The translations under genes were made by a program, and so were the position numbers. From contig CAJXIL010000019.1 of assembly GCA_913054455.1 (NCBI GenBank), positions 1-38,200 of the forward strand: a stretch of 38,200 bases of DNA, read 5' to 3'. The DNA is from an uncultured Roseobacter sp. Lineage in GTDB: Bacteria > Pseudomonadota > Alphaproteobacteria > Rhodobacterales > Rhodobacteraceae. This document shows, piece by piece, positions 1 to 8,675 of this stretch. Within the stretch, counting starts at the first letter, position 1. Each line of letters begins with the position of its first letter. The notes below the pieces were generated by a model. The model was not told where the DNA came from. It saw only the letters and a program-made list of their open reading frames with translations, and did not search any database.

Positions 1-596
1 TTCGCTCCATCCGCTTCTTCCGGTTTGGCACCTTTCAGTTTCAGGGGCGGGATCTGGTGATCGCGCGCTCAGGATATTCCAAACAGGGCGGGTTTGAGAT
101 CTATGTCGAAGACAGTGAGATCGGCATGCCCTTGTGGAACAAGCTGTTTGAGGCAGGCCAGGATCTGGAGGTGCGCGCAGGCTGCCCCAACTTGATTGAG
201 CGCATTGAGGGTGGATTGCTGAGCTACGGCAATGATATGACCGATGACAATACGCCTCATGAATGCGGGCTCGGTCGGTTTTGCGACACCCATACCGCTA
301 TCGGCTGCATCGGGCGAGATGCTCTGTTGCGGGTGGCCAAAGAAGGCCCCGTGCAACAAATCAGAGCCATTTCGATTGCGGGGGAGCCTGTGCCTGCCTG
401 CACAGAGTTCTGGCCGCTCTATGCCGGAGGAAAGCGGGTAGGGCGCGTCTCTTCGGCTGCCTGGTCTCCGGATTTTCGCACCAATGTCGCTATTGGCATG
501 GTGCGCATGACCCATTGGGATGCGGGTGCTAAACTGGAGGTTGAAACCCCAGAGGGCATGCGTCAGGCGACAGTGCGTGAGAAATTCTGGATTTGA
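1..596 (+). CDS. dmdA: DMSP demethylase DmdA, C-terminal part (5' end outside window)
   Basis: This is the C-terminal ~197 residues of a GcvT-fold protein; the reading frame is already open at base 3, upstream of the first internal start. DmdA moves a methyl group from dimethylsulfoniopropionate (DMSP) to tetrahydrofolate, giving methylmercaptopropionate in the cytoplasm. Stretches such as ARSGYSKQGGFEIYVE, LIERIEGGLLSYGNDMT and ECGLGRFC match what I remember of Roseobacter DmdA closely. They fit it better than generic glycine-cleavage T proteins. The stop is at 594-596. acuI starts 30 bp downstream on the same strand, the known dmdA-acuI arrangement, which strengthens the assignment. About the first 170-190 residues lie before the window. 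The alternative is another GcvT-family aminomethyltransferase, which I consider unlikely. Confidence 0.9.
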   Translation, partial: RSIRFFRFGTFQFQGRDLVIARSGYSKQGGFEIYVEDSEIGMPLWNKLFEAGQDLEVRAGCPNLIERIEGGLLSYGNDMTDDNTPHECGLGRFCDTHTAIGCIGRDALLRVAKEGPVQQIRAISIAGEPVPACTEFWPLYAGGKRVGRVSSAAWSPDFRTNVAIGMVRMTHWDAGAKLEVETPEGMRQATVREKFWI

Positions 597-626
597 TATC
601 CCTAGCAATGAATTAGGAGAAGATTG

Positions 627-1622
627 ATGTTCAATGCTGTGGTTATGAACAAGGATGAAGACAGCGGATTGGCAACAGCCTCGGTAGAGCAGATCGAGTT
701 GGATCAGCTGCCAGAGGGCAATGTCACCGTTGCGGTGGAATACTCCACTGTGAACTACAAGGATGGTTTGTGTCTGAGCCCTAAGGGCGGTGGATTGGTG
801 CGCAAGTATCCCCACATTCCTGGAATTGATTTCGCCGGTACCGTCGAGGCCAGCGAGGATGATCGCTATAAGCCTGGCGATAAGGTGGTTTTGACGGGAT
901 GGCGCGTGGGCGAGGCTTTTTGGGGCGGCTATTCCCAGAAGGCTCGGGTCAATGCGGATTGGTTGGTACCTCTGCCAACAGGTCTAGATAGCCGTCAGGC
1001 CATGGCGGTGGGGACGGCTGGGTTGACGGCAATGTTGTCGGTTATGGCGCTGGAGGATCACGGTATGAAACCCGGACAGGGGCCGGTTCTGGTCACCGGT
1101 GCTGCGGGCGGTGTTGGTTCGGTGGCGACGGCCATCTTGGCTAACCTAGGGTATGAGGTGGCCGGTGTTACCGGGCGTCCCGAAACCGAGGCCTATCTGC
1201 GCGATCTGGGGGCGACACAGATTGTTGCACGCGATGAGCTGAACGAAACGGTCAAACGCCCACTAGAAAGCGAGACCTGGGCCGGCTGCATTGACGCTGT
1301 TGGTGGTGAAATGCTGGCGCGGGTTCTAGGCCAGATGATATATGGGGCTTCGGTTGCGGCTGTTGGCTTGGCGGGGGGAGCTGGCCTTCCGGCCACCGTC
1401 ATCCCTTTCCTGTTGCGCGGGGTCAATCTGCTGGGCATCGATTCTGTCATGCAGCCCTATGACAACCGACTGCGCGCCTGGGAGCGGCTGGCGGCTGATT
1501 TGCCGATGGAAAAACTGGAAGCCATGGTGAATCCCGCCGTTCTGTCTGACTTGCCGCAGTTGGGGGCTGACATTTTGAAAGGTCAGGTCAAGGGGCGCGT
1601 GGTTGTGGATGTGAACGCCTAA
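627..1622 (+). CDS. acuI: Acryloyl-CoA reductase AcuI (MDR family, YhdH type)
   Basis: A 331-residue zinc-independent medium-chain reductase. AcuI reduces toxic acryloyl-CoA to propionyl-CoA with NADPH, the detoxifying step of DMSP-derived acrylate metabolism. The GroES-like N-terminal half carries NYKDGLCLSPKGG and the PGIDFAGTV motif. The Rossmann half starts with VLVTGAAGGVGSVA. Length is normal for the YhdH/AcuI family. I place the start at ATG 627, because AGGAGA at 615-620 sits 6 bp upstream; the TTG at 624 is in frame but too close. The gene follows dmdA by 30 bp and is probably cotranscribed, since no terminator lies between them. A strong hairpin closes the unit at 1671-1701. Quinone reductase is the alternative name for this family, but context favours AcuI. 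Confidence 0.93.
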   Translation: MFNAVVMNKDEDSGLATASVEQIELDQLPEGNVTVAVEYSTVNYKDGLCLSPKGGGLVRKYPHIPGIDFAGTVEASEDDRYKPGDKVVLTGWRVGEAFWGGYSQKARVNADWLVPLPTGLDSRQAMAVGTAGLTAMLSVMALEDHGMKPGQGPVLVTGAAGGVGSVATAILANLGYEVAGVTGRPETEAYLRDLGATQIVARDELNETVKRPLESETWAGCIDAVGGEMLARVLGQMIYGASVAAVGLAGGAGLPATVIPFLLRGVNLLGIDSVMQPYDNRLRAWERLAADLPMEKLEAMVNPAVLSDLPQLGADILKGQVKGRVVVDVNA

Positions 1623-1670
1623 GCAGGCCACATCCGGGTCGCGCCGAGTGAAAATAAACAACGCAGTTCC

Positions 1671-1701
1671 ATCGGCCCCGGACCAAAGGTCCGGGGCCGA
1701 T
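1671..1701 (+). terminator. Perfect 14-bp hairpin after dmdA-acuI
   Basis: Arms atcggccccggacc and ggtccggggccgat pair perfectly across an aaa loop, 49 bp after the acuI stop. There is no long T run after it, so it may act as a rho-independent terminator or as an mRNA 3'-end stabiliser. It separates the DMSP genes from the aminotransferase downstream. The rest of 1623-1913 shows no gene. Confidence 0.7.
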
Positions 1702-1913
1702 GTCGTTCAATTGCAGTGGATGCTGGAGGCATTGGTCGTGCCTAACGCGCTGTACTGATTTTTTAAAACCACCCTCGCCGTGCGCTGCAATATTGCGGTC
1801 AGGCTTGACCTCTTGCCCTTGGAGCGGCATCCATTGCTACGAGCAACATTAGCGAACGGGACCGTTAAACCGGACCTGAACGTGAGACCGGGAAGCGAGA
1901 TTGGGGAATTGGT

Positions 1914-3137
1914 ATGGCGCTGGACATCGATTTTGTACGCAGGCAGTTTCCTGCCTTTCAGGAACCCAGCTTGCAGGGGCAGGCGTTTTTTGAGAATGCG
2001 GGTGGCTCTTATACCTGTCGTCATGTGATTGACCGGCTGACACGCTATTACACTCAGCGCAAAGTGCAGCCCTATGCGCCCTATGAGGCCTCGCGGTTGG
2101 CGGGTGCAGAAATGGACGAAGCGCGCCAGCGGATCGCGGCCTTAATGGGCGTCGAGAGCGATGAGCTGAGCTTTGGTCCCTCCACTACGCAAAATACCTA
2201 TGTTCTGGCCCAGGCCTTTCGTCAGTTCCTGCAGCCTGGGGAAGCCATCATTGTGACCAATCAGGACCATGAGGCCAACACCGGCCCCTGGCGCCGTTTG
2301 GCGGAGGAGGGAATTGAGGTGCGCGAGTGGGAAATTGATCCACAAAGCGGTCATCTTGACCCCGCGCGGCTGGAGGAACTGTTGGACGACAAGGTGCGTT
2401 TGGTCTGTTTCCCCCATTGCTCCAATGTGGTCGGAGAGATCAACCCGGTCACAGAGATCACCGCGCTGTCCCATGCCGCTGGGGCCTTTGTCTGCGTTGA
2501 TGGGGTCTCTTATGCGCCGCATGGGCTGCCAAATGTTGGCGATCTCGGGCCCGATATTTATCTGTTTTCGGCCTATAAAACCTTTGGTCCCCATCAGGGG
2601 GTCATGGTGATGCGACGTGAACTTGGGGCGCTGTTGCCCAATCAGGGGCATTTTTTCAACGGAGACTGCCTATACAAACGCTTTACCCCTGCAGGACCGG
2701 ATCATGCGCAGGTTGCCGCGAGCGCGGGCATGGCTGACTATTTCGATGCGCTTTGTGACCATCATTCTGGCCCAAGTGAGGGCGCGACCGTGCGGGGGGC
2801 TTTTGTCCATGATCTGATGCGTGCCCATGAGGTTGAGCTGCTTCAACCCCTGCTGGATGCCGTCAAGGAGCGCAATGACTTGCGCCTCTTGGGCCCAAGC
2901 GAGGCGGCGCGTCGGGCGCCCACGGTGGCCCTGGCCTTGAACGGTCCGGCGCTTGAAGTCGCGGCAAAACTGGCAGACCACGGTATCATGGCGGGAGGAG
3001 GCGATTTTTATGCAGGCCGCGCGCTCAAAGCCATGGGCGTCGACCCCGAGGAGGGGGTGTTGCGGGTCAGTTTCACCCATTACACCTGCAAAGAAGAAGT
3101 GGACAAATTGATCGTTGCCCTTGATCGGGTCTTGTAG
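1914..3137 (+). CDS. Class-V aminotransferase, cysteine desulfurase-like (VC1184-type subfamily)
   Basis: A 407-residue fold-type I PLP enzyme related to NifS/SufS. The PLP lysine is seen in LFSAYKTFGPHQG. The cofactor Asp is in VCVDGVSYAPHG, and the region binding the cofactor phosphate is in FGPSTTQNTY. Near the C terminus, where SufS and IscS carry the sulfur-accepting cysteine, this protein reads IMAGGGDFYAGRAL. No cysteine is there, so true cysteine desulfurase activity is doubtful. Its overall layout resembles the cysteine desulfurase-like VC1184 subfamily, whose substrate is unsettled. ATG 1914 follows a ttgggga ribosome-binding sequence. It stands alone between the acuI terminator hairpin and trgA. 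Kynureninase-like or lyase activity is possible. Confidence 0.8.
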   Translation: MALDIDFVRRQFPAFQEPSLQGQAFFENAGGSYTCRHVIDRLTRYYTQRKVQPYAPYEASRLAGAEMDEARQRIAALMGVESDELSFGPSTTQNTYVLAQAFRQFLQPGEAIIVTNQDHEANTGPWRRLAEEGIEVREWEIDPQSGHLDPARLEELLDDKVRLVCFPHCSNVVGEINPVTEITALSHAAGAFVCVDGVSYAPHGLPNVGDLGPDIYLFSAYKTFGPHQGVMVMRRELGALLPNQGHFFNGDCLYKRFTPAGPDHAQVAASAGMADYFDALCDHHSGPSEGATVRGAFVHDLMRAHEVELLQPLLDAVKERNDLRLLGPSEAARRAPTVALALNGPALEVAAKLADHGIMAGGGDFYAGRALKAMGVDPEEGVLRVSFTHYTCKEEVDKLIVALDRVL

Positions 3138-3214
3138 TCCGGTCTGATAGACAGAGCGCGCAAGGTCAGTCCTACCTTGCTTTTCCAGCCCAAGCCTCAA
3201 GGAATTGTATTTCC

Positions 3215-3655
3215 ATGCCCACTGCAGCCCGATTGATCGCCGCTATTTCCCTTGGGCTGCTGGCCATCGTTATCTCTGTCCAGGTGGTGCCCCTGATGCC
3301 CGAAGGGACTGATTTTGGGTACTTCTTTCATATCAATGTGGTGCTGGGCCTGTTGACGGGCTGGATTTTTATGGGGCGGCGTGTTGGCTATGGTCTGGTG
3401 CCGGCCATTAACAACGGATTGACAGGTGCCGCGGTGATGGTGCTGTGGGCGCTGTTCATTCAAGGTGCCTGGGAGATGTTTGATCGCGCCATGCGCAACC
3501 GCTATGGGGGCCCGTTTGAGGCTCTTTTGGCGATCTTCACCCTGTCCCTAGAGTACTTTTTTATCATTGCGGTGCCCACGGTCCTACTGCCCCTGGCCAT
3601 TGGCGGCTGCCTGGCGGGGCTTTTGGCGGAAAACGTTCACAAGCGGTGGCCGTAA
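3215..3655 (+). CDS. trgA: TrgA family membrane protein (tellurite resistance locus)
   Basis: A 146-residue inner-membrane protein with about four hydrophobic helices, around residues 7-28, 40-56, 70-90 and 108-140. It resembles TrgA, described in Rhodobacter sphaeroides as part of the trgAB locus for high-level tellurite resistance; its molecular activity is unknown. ATG 3215 has AGGA about 10 bp upstream. The coding end overlaps the first possible trgB start (GTG 3646) and lies 29 bp before the preferred one, so the two are likely translated from one mRNA. Assignment rests on the hydropathy profile and even more on the trgA-trgB-cysK order, which is the published gene order. Confidence 0.8.
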   Translation: MPTAARLIAAISLGLLAIVISVQVVPLMPEGTDFGYFFHINVVLGLLTGWIFMGRRVGYGLVPAINNGLTGAAVMVLWALFIQGAWEMFDRAMRNRYGGPFEALLAIFTLSLEYFFIIAVPTVLLPLAIGGCLAGLLAENVHKRWP

Positions 3656-3684
3656 ATTTTCAACTTAACAATGGGTTAAAGAAC

Positions 3685-4809
3685 GTGGTTGATCTATTTT
3701 TCTACGGGACACTTCGCTATGTGCCGTTGCTGGAACTTGTTCTAGGGCGTGGCGGGGCAGGACTCGAAACCACTGTCGCCAAGCTGCAGGACCACGCGGT
3801 TTACGCAGTGCGGGACCAGATCTTTCCGATGATTGCAGAAGCAGAGGGAGAGACTGCGACTGGGCTGTTGGTGCGTGGACTGAGCGCGCAAGATCTGGCC
3901 GCGCTGGATTTCTATGAAGGGGGCTTTGACTATGCCCTGAAACCGATCACGGTATCGCTTGCGTCGGGTGGGACTGCCGCAGCGCAGGTGTATTTCCCGA
4001 CACCGGGGCAGTGGCAGGCCAGTGCGCCCTGGGAGCTCGAGACCTGGATTGCCGAGTCGGGGGCTTTGACCCTGCGCGCCGCAGAGGAGGTAATGGCCTA
4101 TCAGGGCCGGGTCACAGCCGAGCAGATGCGTCAGTCTTTTCCCTCAATCCGGCGACGGGCCTCTGCCTGGTTGATGGCCCAGTCGAGATCAGAAGACCCG
4201 GCGCATGATTTGGCGCGCGACGTAGAGGTTGAGACCCATAAGCGGGCTTATGTGAATTTCTTTGCGATGGAAGAAATGGATCTCAAGTTCCGCCGCTATG
4301 ATGGCAGTATGAGCCCGGTGGTAAACCGTGGTGTGGCGCTGGTGGGGCGTGCGTCGGTGGTGTTGCCCTATGATCCGCTGCGAGATCAGGTGCTCTTGGT
4401 CGAGCAGTTTCGGGCCGCCACCTATATTGCCGGCGAGAAGCGCCCCTGGATGTGGGAACCGGTTGCGGGGCTGATTGATCCTGGCGAAACTCCCCAGCAG
4501 GCGGCCTGTCGTGAGGCGATGGAGGAAGCAGGTGTGACAATTTCACACCTGGAGGAGGTCAGCCATGGCTACCCTTCTAGCGGGTCTTCAGGAGAGTTTA
4601 TTTATATATATGTGGGTGTTACAGACCTAAGTGACATCAGCGGTGGTGGCGGTGTTGCGGGTGAAAACGAAGATCTGCGCAGTGAAATCCTGAGCTTTGA
4701 CAGTCTTATGGAAGGCGTCGATACCCATCGCTATCAGGATATGCCCTTGATCACTGCGGCGCTTTGGCTGGCCCGTCATCGGGATCGGTTGCGCGCCCAG
4801 GCAGGTTAA
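3685..4809 (+). CDS. trgB: TrgB: gamma-glutamylcyclotransferase-like domain fused to a Nudix hydrolase
   Basis: A two-domain soluble protein. The N-terminal ~150 residues start with LFFYGTLRYVPLLELVLG, the GGCT/AIG2-like signature. The C-terminal half is a Nudix hydrolase of the ADP-sugar pyrophosphatase type, with the box GLIDPGETPQQAACREAMEE followed by AGV (about 4470-4535). In R. sphaeroides trgB contributes to tellurite resistance; hydrolysis of a nucleotide sugar or ADP-ribose is the expected Nudix reaction. I prefer GTG 3685, which gives 374 residues, because the cyclotransferase fold begins right there. GTG 3646, overlapping the trgA stop, gives 387 residues and cannot be excluded. 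Neither has a strong ribosome-binding site. cysK follows 70 bp downstream. Confidence 0.85.
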   Translation: MVDLFFYGTLRYVPLLELVLGRGGAGLETTVAKLQDHAVYAVRDQIFPMIAEAEGETATGLLVRGLSAQDLAALDFYEGGFDYALKPITVSLASGGTAAAQVYFPTPGQWQASAPWELETWIAESGALTLRAAEEVMAYQGRVTAEQMRQSFPSIRRRASAWLMAQSRSEDPAHDLARDVEVETHKRAYVNFFAMEEMDLKFRRYDGSMSPVVNRGVALVGRASVVLPYDPLRDQVLLVEQFRAATYIAGEKRPWMWEPVAGLIDPGETPQQAACREAMEEAGVTISHLEEVSHGYPSSGSSGEFIYIYVGVTDLSDISGGGGVAGENEDLRSEILSFDSLMEGVDTHRYQDMPLITAALWLARHRDRLRAQAG

Positions 4810-4879
4810 CCTTTGCTTCCCATCTTGTAGTGCTCTGTTGCCTTGGTTACATCTTGGGAGAATGTTCGAAAGGGATACC

Positions 4880-5914
4880 ATGCGCATTGCACGCGATCTG
4901 GCCGACGCCATTGGCCACACACCTCTGATCCGTCTGAACCGCGTCAGCGATGAGACCGGATGTGAAATTCTGGGCAAGGCGGAGTTCATGAACCCCGGGC
5001 AATCGGTCAAGGACCGGGCTGCGCTCTACATCATAAAGGATGCCATTGCGCGGGGGGAACTGAAACCGGGCGGTACGATTGTCGAGGGTACTGCTGGCAA
5101 TACCGGTATTGGCCTGGCCTTGGTTGGGGCCTCGATGGGGTTCAAAACCGTGATCGTAATCCCAGAAACCCAATCCGAAGAAAAGAAGGATATGCTGCGT
5201 CTTGCTGGGGCGCAACTGGTGCAGGTCCCCGCGGCCCCCTATAGAAATCCGAACAATTTTGTGCGCTATTCAGAGCGTTTGGCCAATGAACTTGCCAAAA
5301 CAGAACCAAATGGCGCAATTTGGGCCAATCAGTTCGATAACGTAGCCAATAGGCAAGCACATGTGGAAACCACCGGTCCCGAGATCTGGGAGCAGACAGA
5401 TGGTAAGGTCGATGGCTTTACCTGTGCGGTTGGCTCGGGCGGTACCCTGGCTGGGGTTGCTGAAGTCTTGCAGCCCAAGGGCGTGAAGGTTGCCCTGTCG
5501 GATCCCATGGGGGCAGGTCTTTATTCCTATTACACCACAGGCGAGATCGCCATGGAGGGCGGCTCGATCGCTGAGGGGATCGGGCAGGTGCGGATCACCA
5601 AGAACCTGGAGGGGTTCACGCCTGACTTCAATTATCAGATTTCCGACACTGAGGCACTGCCCTATGTCTTTGATCTGCTGCACGAAGAGGGGCTGGTTTT
5701 GGGTGGTTCCTCCGCAATTAATATTGCTGGCGCTGTGCGCATGGCCAAGGAAATGGGGCCAGGCAAGACCATCGTGACCATTCTGTGTGACTACGGGACG
5801 CGCTATCAGTCAAAACTGTTCAATCCTGACTTCCTGCGCGAAAAAGACCTGCCTGTGCCCGACTGGATGACCCATGCACCAGCCTCCATTCCCGGGGTTT
5901 TTGAGGACGTATGA
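4880..5914 (+). CDS. cysK: Cysteine synthase A (O-acetylserine sulfhydrylase)
   Basis: A 344-residue PLP enzyme that makes cysteine from O-acetylserine and sulfide in the cytoplasm. The PLP lysine is Lys44 in NPGQSVKDRAA. The substrate loop is EGTAGNTGIGLA and the phosphate-binding loop VGSGGTLAGV. ATG 4880 is chosen because AAGGGA stands about 5 bp upstream. A longer in-frame version from 4838 would add 14 residues of non-family sequence. The stop overlaps the ATG of the mechanosensitive channel by 4 bp (ATGA), which implies translational coupling. cysK next to trgAB is a known contributor to tellurite resistance in Rhodobacter, consistent with thiol-dependent reduction of the oxyanion. Cystathionine beta-synthase-like activity is less likely given the length. 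Confidence 0.93.
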   Translation: MRIARDLADAIGHTPLIRLNRVSDETGCEILGKAEFMNPGQSVKDRAALYIIKDAIARGELKPGGTIVEGTAGNTGIGLALVGASMGFKTVIVIPETQSEEKKDMLRLAGAQLVQVPAAPYRNPNNFVRYSERLANELAKTEPNGAIWANQFDNVANRQAHVETTGPEIWEQTDGKVDGFTCAVGSGGTLAGVAEVLQPKGVKVALSDPMGAGLYSYYTTGEIAMEGGSIAEGIGQVRITKNLEGFTPDFNYQISDTEALPYVFDLLHEEGLVLGGSSAINIAGAVRMAKEMGPGKTIVTILCDYGTRYQSKLFNPDFLREKDLPVPDWMTHAPASIPGVFEDV

Positions 5915-8442
5915 GCCGCGCTCTTGGGCAGCATACACCAGCGGATAATGGGGCCACGTCTTGGTGGCCTCATGCGCTTATCTGGCGTCTTTTTGCCGCT
6001 CTTGGGCTCTGGCTTTGTCTTGCTGTGTTGGGGGGCGTGGCGCTATCTGGCAGCGCCTGGGCGCAGCAGCAGCCCTCGCAGCAGATCTATCTAGAAGACT
6101 GGCAAAGCACGGCATTGCGGGCAGAGCAGGCCATTGACAGCAGTCGTGCTTCGACTGCGACCTTTGAGCAGCTACGCAAGGAGCTGACGGAGTTTCGTCA
6201 GCAGTTTCAAACCGAAAAAAGTAAGAACACACAACGGATACAGACGCTGAATAAGCAGATTGCGGCGCTTGGGGCTGCCCCGGCCGATGGGGAAACTGAG
6301 CCTGAAGATATCGCAACTCTGCGCAGCCGCCTGACCCTGCAGCTCAACCAATTGAACGTCCCACGCATTGTCGCAGAACAGGCCTTTAGCCGCGCGGACG
6401 GGTTGGTTGCGGAAGTAGACACCATCATTCGCGAACGCCGGACACGCTATCTGTTGGAGCGGGGGCCATCGCCTTTGAACCCCGAGCTCTGGCCTGCGGC
6501 CTTTGAGGATTTGTTTCGGGCTGGACGCACCCTTTGGGTTGAAACCAGCACAAAGATCGGCAGTGATACCACGATCGAGAAGACCTGGGACGGGATGCCT
6601 GAAATTCTTGTCCTTGTATTTCTGGGCGGGTTTTTGCTGTTTTGGGGGCGCACCTGGGCACGCAGGTTGGGGGAACACCTGCGGGGACTTGGCGCCCGTG
6701 GCACTGGGGTCTGGACCTTTGTTGTTTCCCTTTTGCAAGTCGCCTTGCCATTCCTTGGGATTATGTTGCTGGCAACCGCGCTGGATGTGGCGGGTGTTCT
6801 CGGGGTGCGTGCCACCTTGATGCTGGATCATCTTCCAGCCTGGGCCTTTATTCTGCTGTCGTTTCACTGGCTTGGGGATCAGCTGTTCAAAACCTCAAGA
6901 GAGGTGAGTCTCCTACCTTTGGCCGTGGTGCGCCGGGGCGAAGCCCGCCTGATGATCGACCTCTTAGCGATAACACTGGTGTTGCAGGATATCTTGATCC
7001 AGCTTTATCAGCTTGAAAACACTGGGCTGGATACGCAGGCAGTGCTGAGTTTTCCTTTGATCCTTGTGGCGGCATTGGTGCTGTACCGGCTGCATAAAAT
7101 TGGAGGCCCGCGGGGCAGCGCGCAACAGGACGAGCGCGACCCAGGGCAAGAGACGCGGATATCTGCCGGGGCAAGTAGGGTTTTCGAGATCGTACGGCGT
7201 GGTGCGTTTTTCCTTGGTCTTGTTGCCCCGGTTCTGGCGGCAATAGGCTACATCAATGCCGCCGAAGCACTGATCTACCCGGCAATCCAGACGTTGCTGT
7301 TGCTAGCGGCGCTCTTTGTGTTGCAACGATTCGCCGGGGATCTTTACGGCTTTGTTTCACGTCAGGGAGAGGCCGCGCGGGACTCCCTTGTCATGGTCGC
7401 CATAGGCTTTACGCTTTCCCTGGCGTCTCTGCCAGTTCTGGCCTTGATTTGGGGCGCGCGGGTTGCTGATCTAACCGAGATCTGGTCCCGGTTTTTGCGT
7501 GGATTCCAGTTTGGCGACACGCAGATCTCTCCGGTTGCCTTCTTAAGCTTTGTTGTGGTCTTCGCCATTGGTTACGGTGTGACCCGTGTTGTGCAAAGCA
7601 GCCTGCGCACCTCATTGTTGCCCAAGACAAATATCGACCCTGGCGGGCAGAATGCGATTGTTTCGGGGCTCGGGTATGTTGGGGTGTTTCTGGCGGCTTT
7701 GGTGGCCATTTCGATGGCTGGCTTGGATCTTTCCTCCCTTGCGATTGTTGCAGGGGCGCTCTCGGTGGGGATCGGTTTTGGCTTGCAAACCATCGTATCC
7801 AATTTTGTGTCCGGCATTATCCTGTTGGTCGAACGCCCCATTTCCAAGGGTGATTGGATCGAAGTTGGCGGCCTTATGGGCTATGTGCGTGACATCTCTG
7901 TACGCTCCACCCGGATCGAGACCTTTGATCGCAGCGACGTGATTGTGCCAAATTCGGATCTGATCACCGGAACCGTCACCAACTACACTCGTGGCAATAC
8001 GGTGGGTCGGGTGATTGTCCCGGTTGGGGTGGCCTATGGCACCGATCCCCGCCGAGTTGAGGCAATCCTGAACGAGATCGCCCAGTCCCATCCGATGGTA
8101 CTGCTGAAACCGGCACCCAGCGTGATTTTCCAGGGGTTTGGGGCGGATAGTCTCGATTTTGAGATCCGCGCCATATTGAGAGATGTAAACTGGGTGCTGT
8201 CGGTCAAATCCGACCTCAACTATGAAATCGCTGCGCGCTTTGCTGCTGAGAACATTGAAATTCCCTTTGCGCAGCGGGATCTCTGGATTCGCAACCCAGA
8301 AGCGCTCTTAGCGGGGAAGGCCAAGGATGCTGAGTCCTGTAGTGACCGGGTGGCAAGTGCCTCAGCCGGGGCGGCCGTACGACCGGATCTGGATGATCTG
8401 CAAGGCAGTGATGCGGATGGAGAGGCGGACGTCGACCGCTAA
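5911..8442 (+). CDS. Large MscS-family mechanosensitive channel with DUF3772-type periplasmic N terminus
   Basis: An 843-residue inner-membrane protein. A signal peptide ends near SGSAWAQ (residues ~30-52). A periplasmic, coiled-coil-rich part follows (about 55-190: repeated Q, R, E and heptad leucines, typical of DUF3772 proteins). About ten hydrophobic helices come next, and then the MscS core at residues ~585-800. The pore helix carries GALSVGIGFGLQTIVSNF. The beta domain shows GDWIEVGGLMGYVRDI and VPNSDLITGTVTNYT. Family role: it opens on hypo-osmotic stress to release solutes. It starts inside the cysK stop (ATGA), so it is probably coexpressed with the tellurite/cysteine genes. The C-terminal tail is acidic and low in complexity. 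Confidence 0.9.
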   Translation: MSRALGQHTPADNGATSWWPHALIWRLFAALGLWLCLAVLGGVALSGSAWAQQQPSQQIYLEDWQSTALRAEQAIDSSRASTATFEQLRKELTEFRQQFQTEKSKNTQRIQTLNKQIAALGAAPADGETEPEDIATLRSRLTLQLNQLNVPRIVAEQAFSRADGLVAEVDTIIRERRTRYLLERGPSPLNPELWPAAFEDLFRAGRTLWVETSTKIGSDTTIEKTWDGMPEILVLVFLGGFLLFWGRTWARRLGEHLRGLGARGTGVWTFVVSLLQVALPFLGIMLLATALDVAGVLGVRATLMLDHLPAWAFILLSFHWLGDQLFKTSREVSLLPLAVVRRGEARLMIDLLAITLVLQDILIQLYQLENTGLDTQAVLSFPLILVAALVLYRLHKIGGPRGSAQQDERDPGQETRISAGASRVFEIVRRGAFFLGLVAPVLAAIGYINAAEALIYPAIQTLLLLAALFVLQRFAGDLYGFVSRQGEAARDSLVMVAIGFTLSLASLPVLALIWGARVADLTEIWSRFLRGFQFGDTQISPVAFLSFVVVFAIGYGVTRVVQSSLRTSLLPKTNIDPGGQNAIVSGLGYVGVFLAALVAISMAGLDLSSLAIVAGALSVGIGFGLQTIVSNFVSGIILLVERPISKGDWIEVGGLMGYVRDISVRSTRIETFDRSDVIVPNSDLITGTVTNYTRGNTVGRVIVPVGVAYGTDPRRVEAILNEIAQSHPMVLLKPAPSVIFQGFGADSLDFEIRAILRDVNWVLSVKSDLNYEIAARFAAENIEIPFAQRDLWIRNPEALLAGKAKDAESCSDRVASASAGAAVRPDLDDLQGSDADGEADVDR

Positions 8443-8675
8443 GCGGTGTTTGTCTCTGTGACCGAGAGAAACGGTTCTGACGCGTGTCAGAGGACCTAAG
8501 CCGACTGAAGGGCAGCCCGAGCTGGTTTGCGCAGAAAACCTGAAAACCACCTCTTATGCCATGAAACAGGTCCAAGATGAGCCTGCAGATCGGCCTGCAT
8601 CTGTTTGATTGAAAAAGGTTTTGAAAAAGGTGCGGTTTTTGTCAGAACGGGCCTTGCAATTCCTTTTCTGATCGG

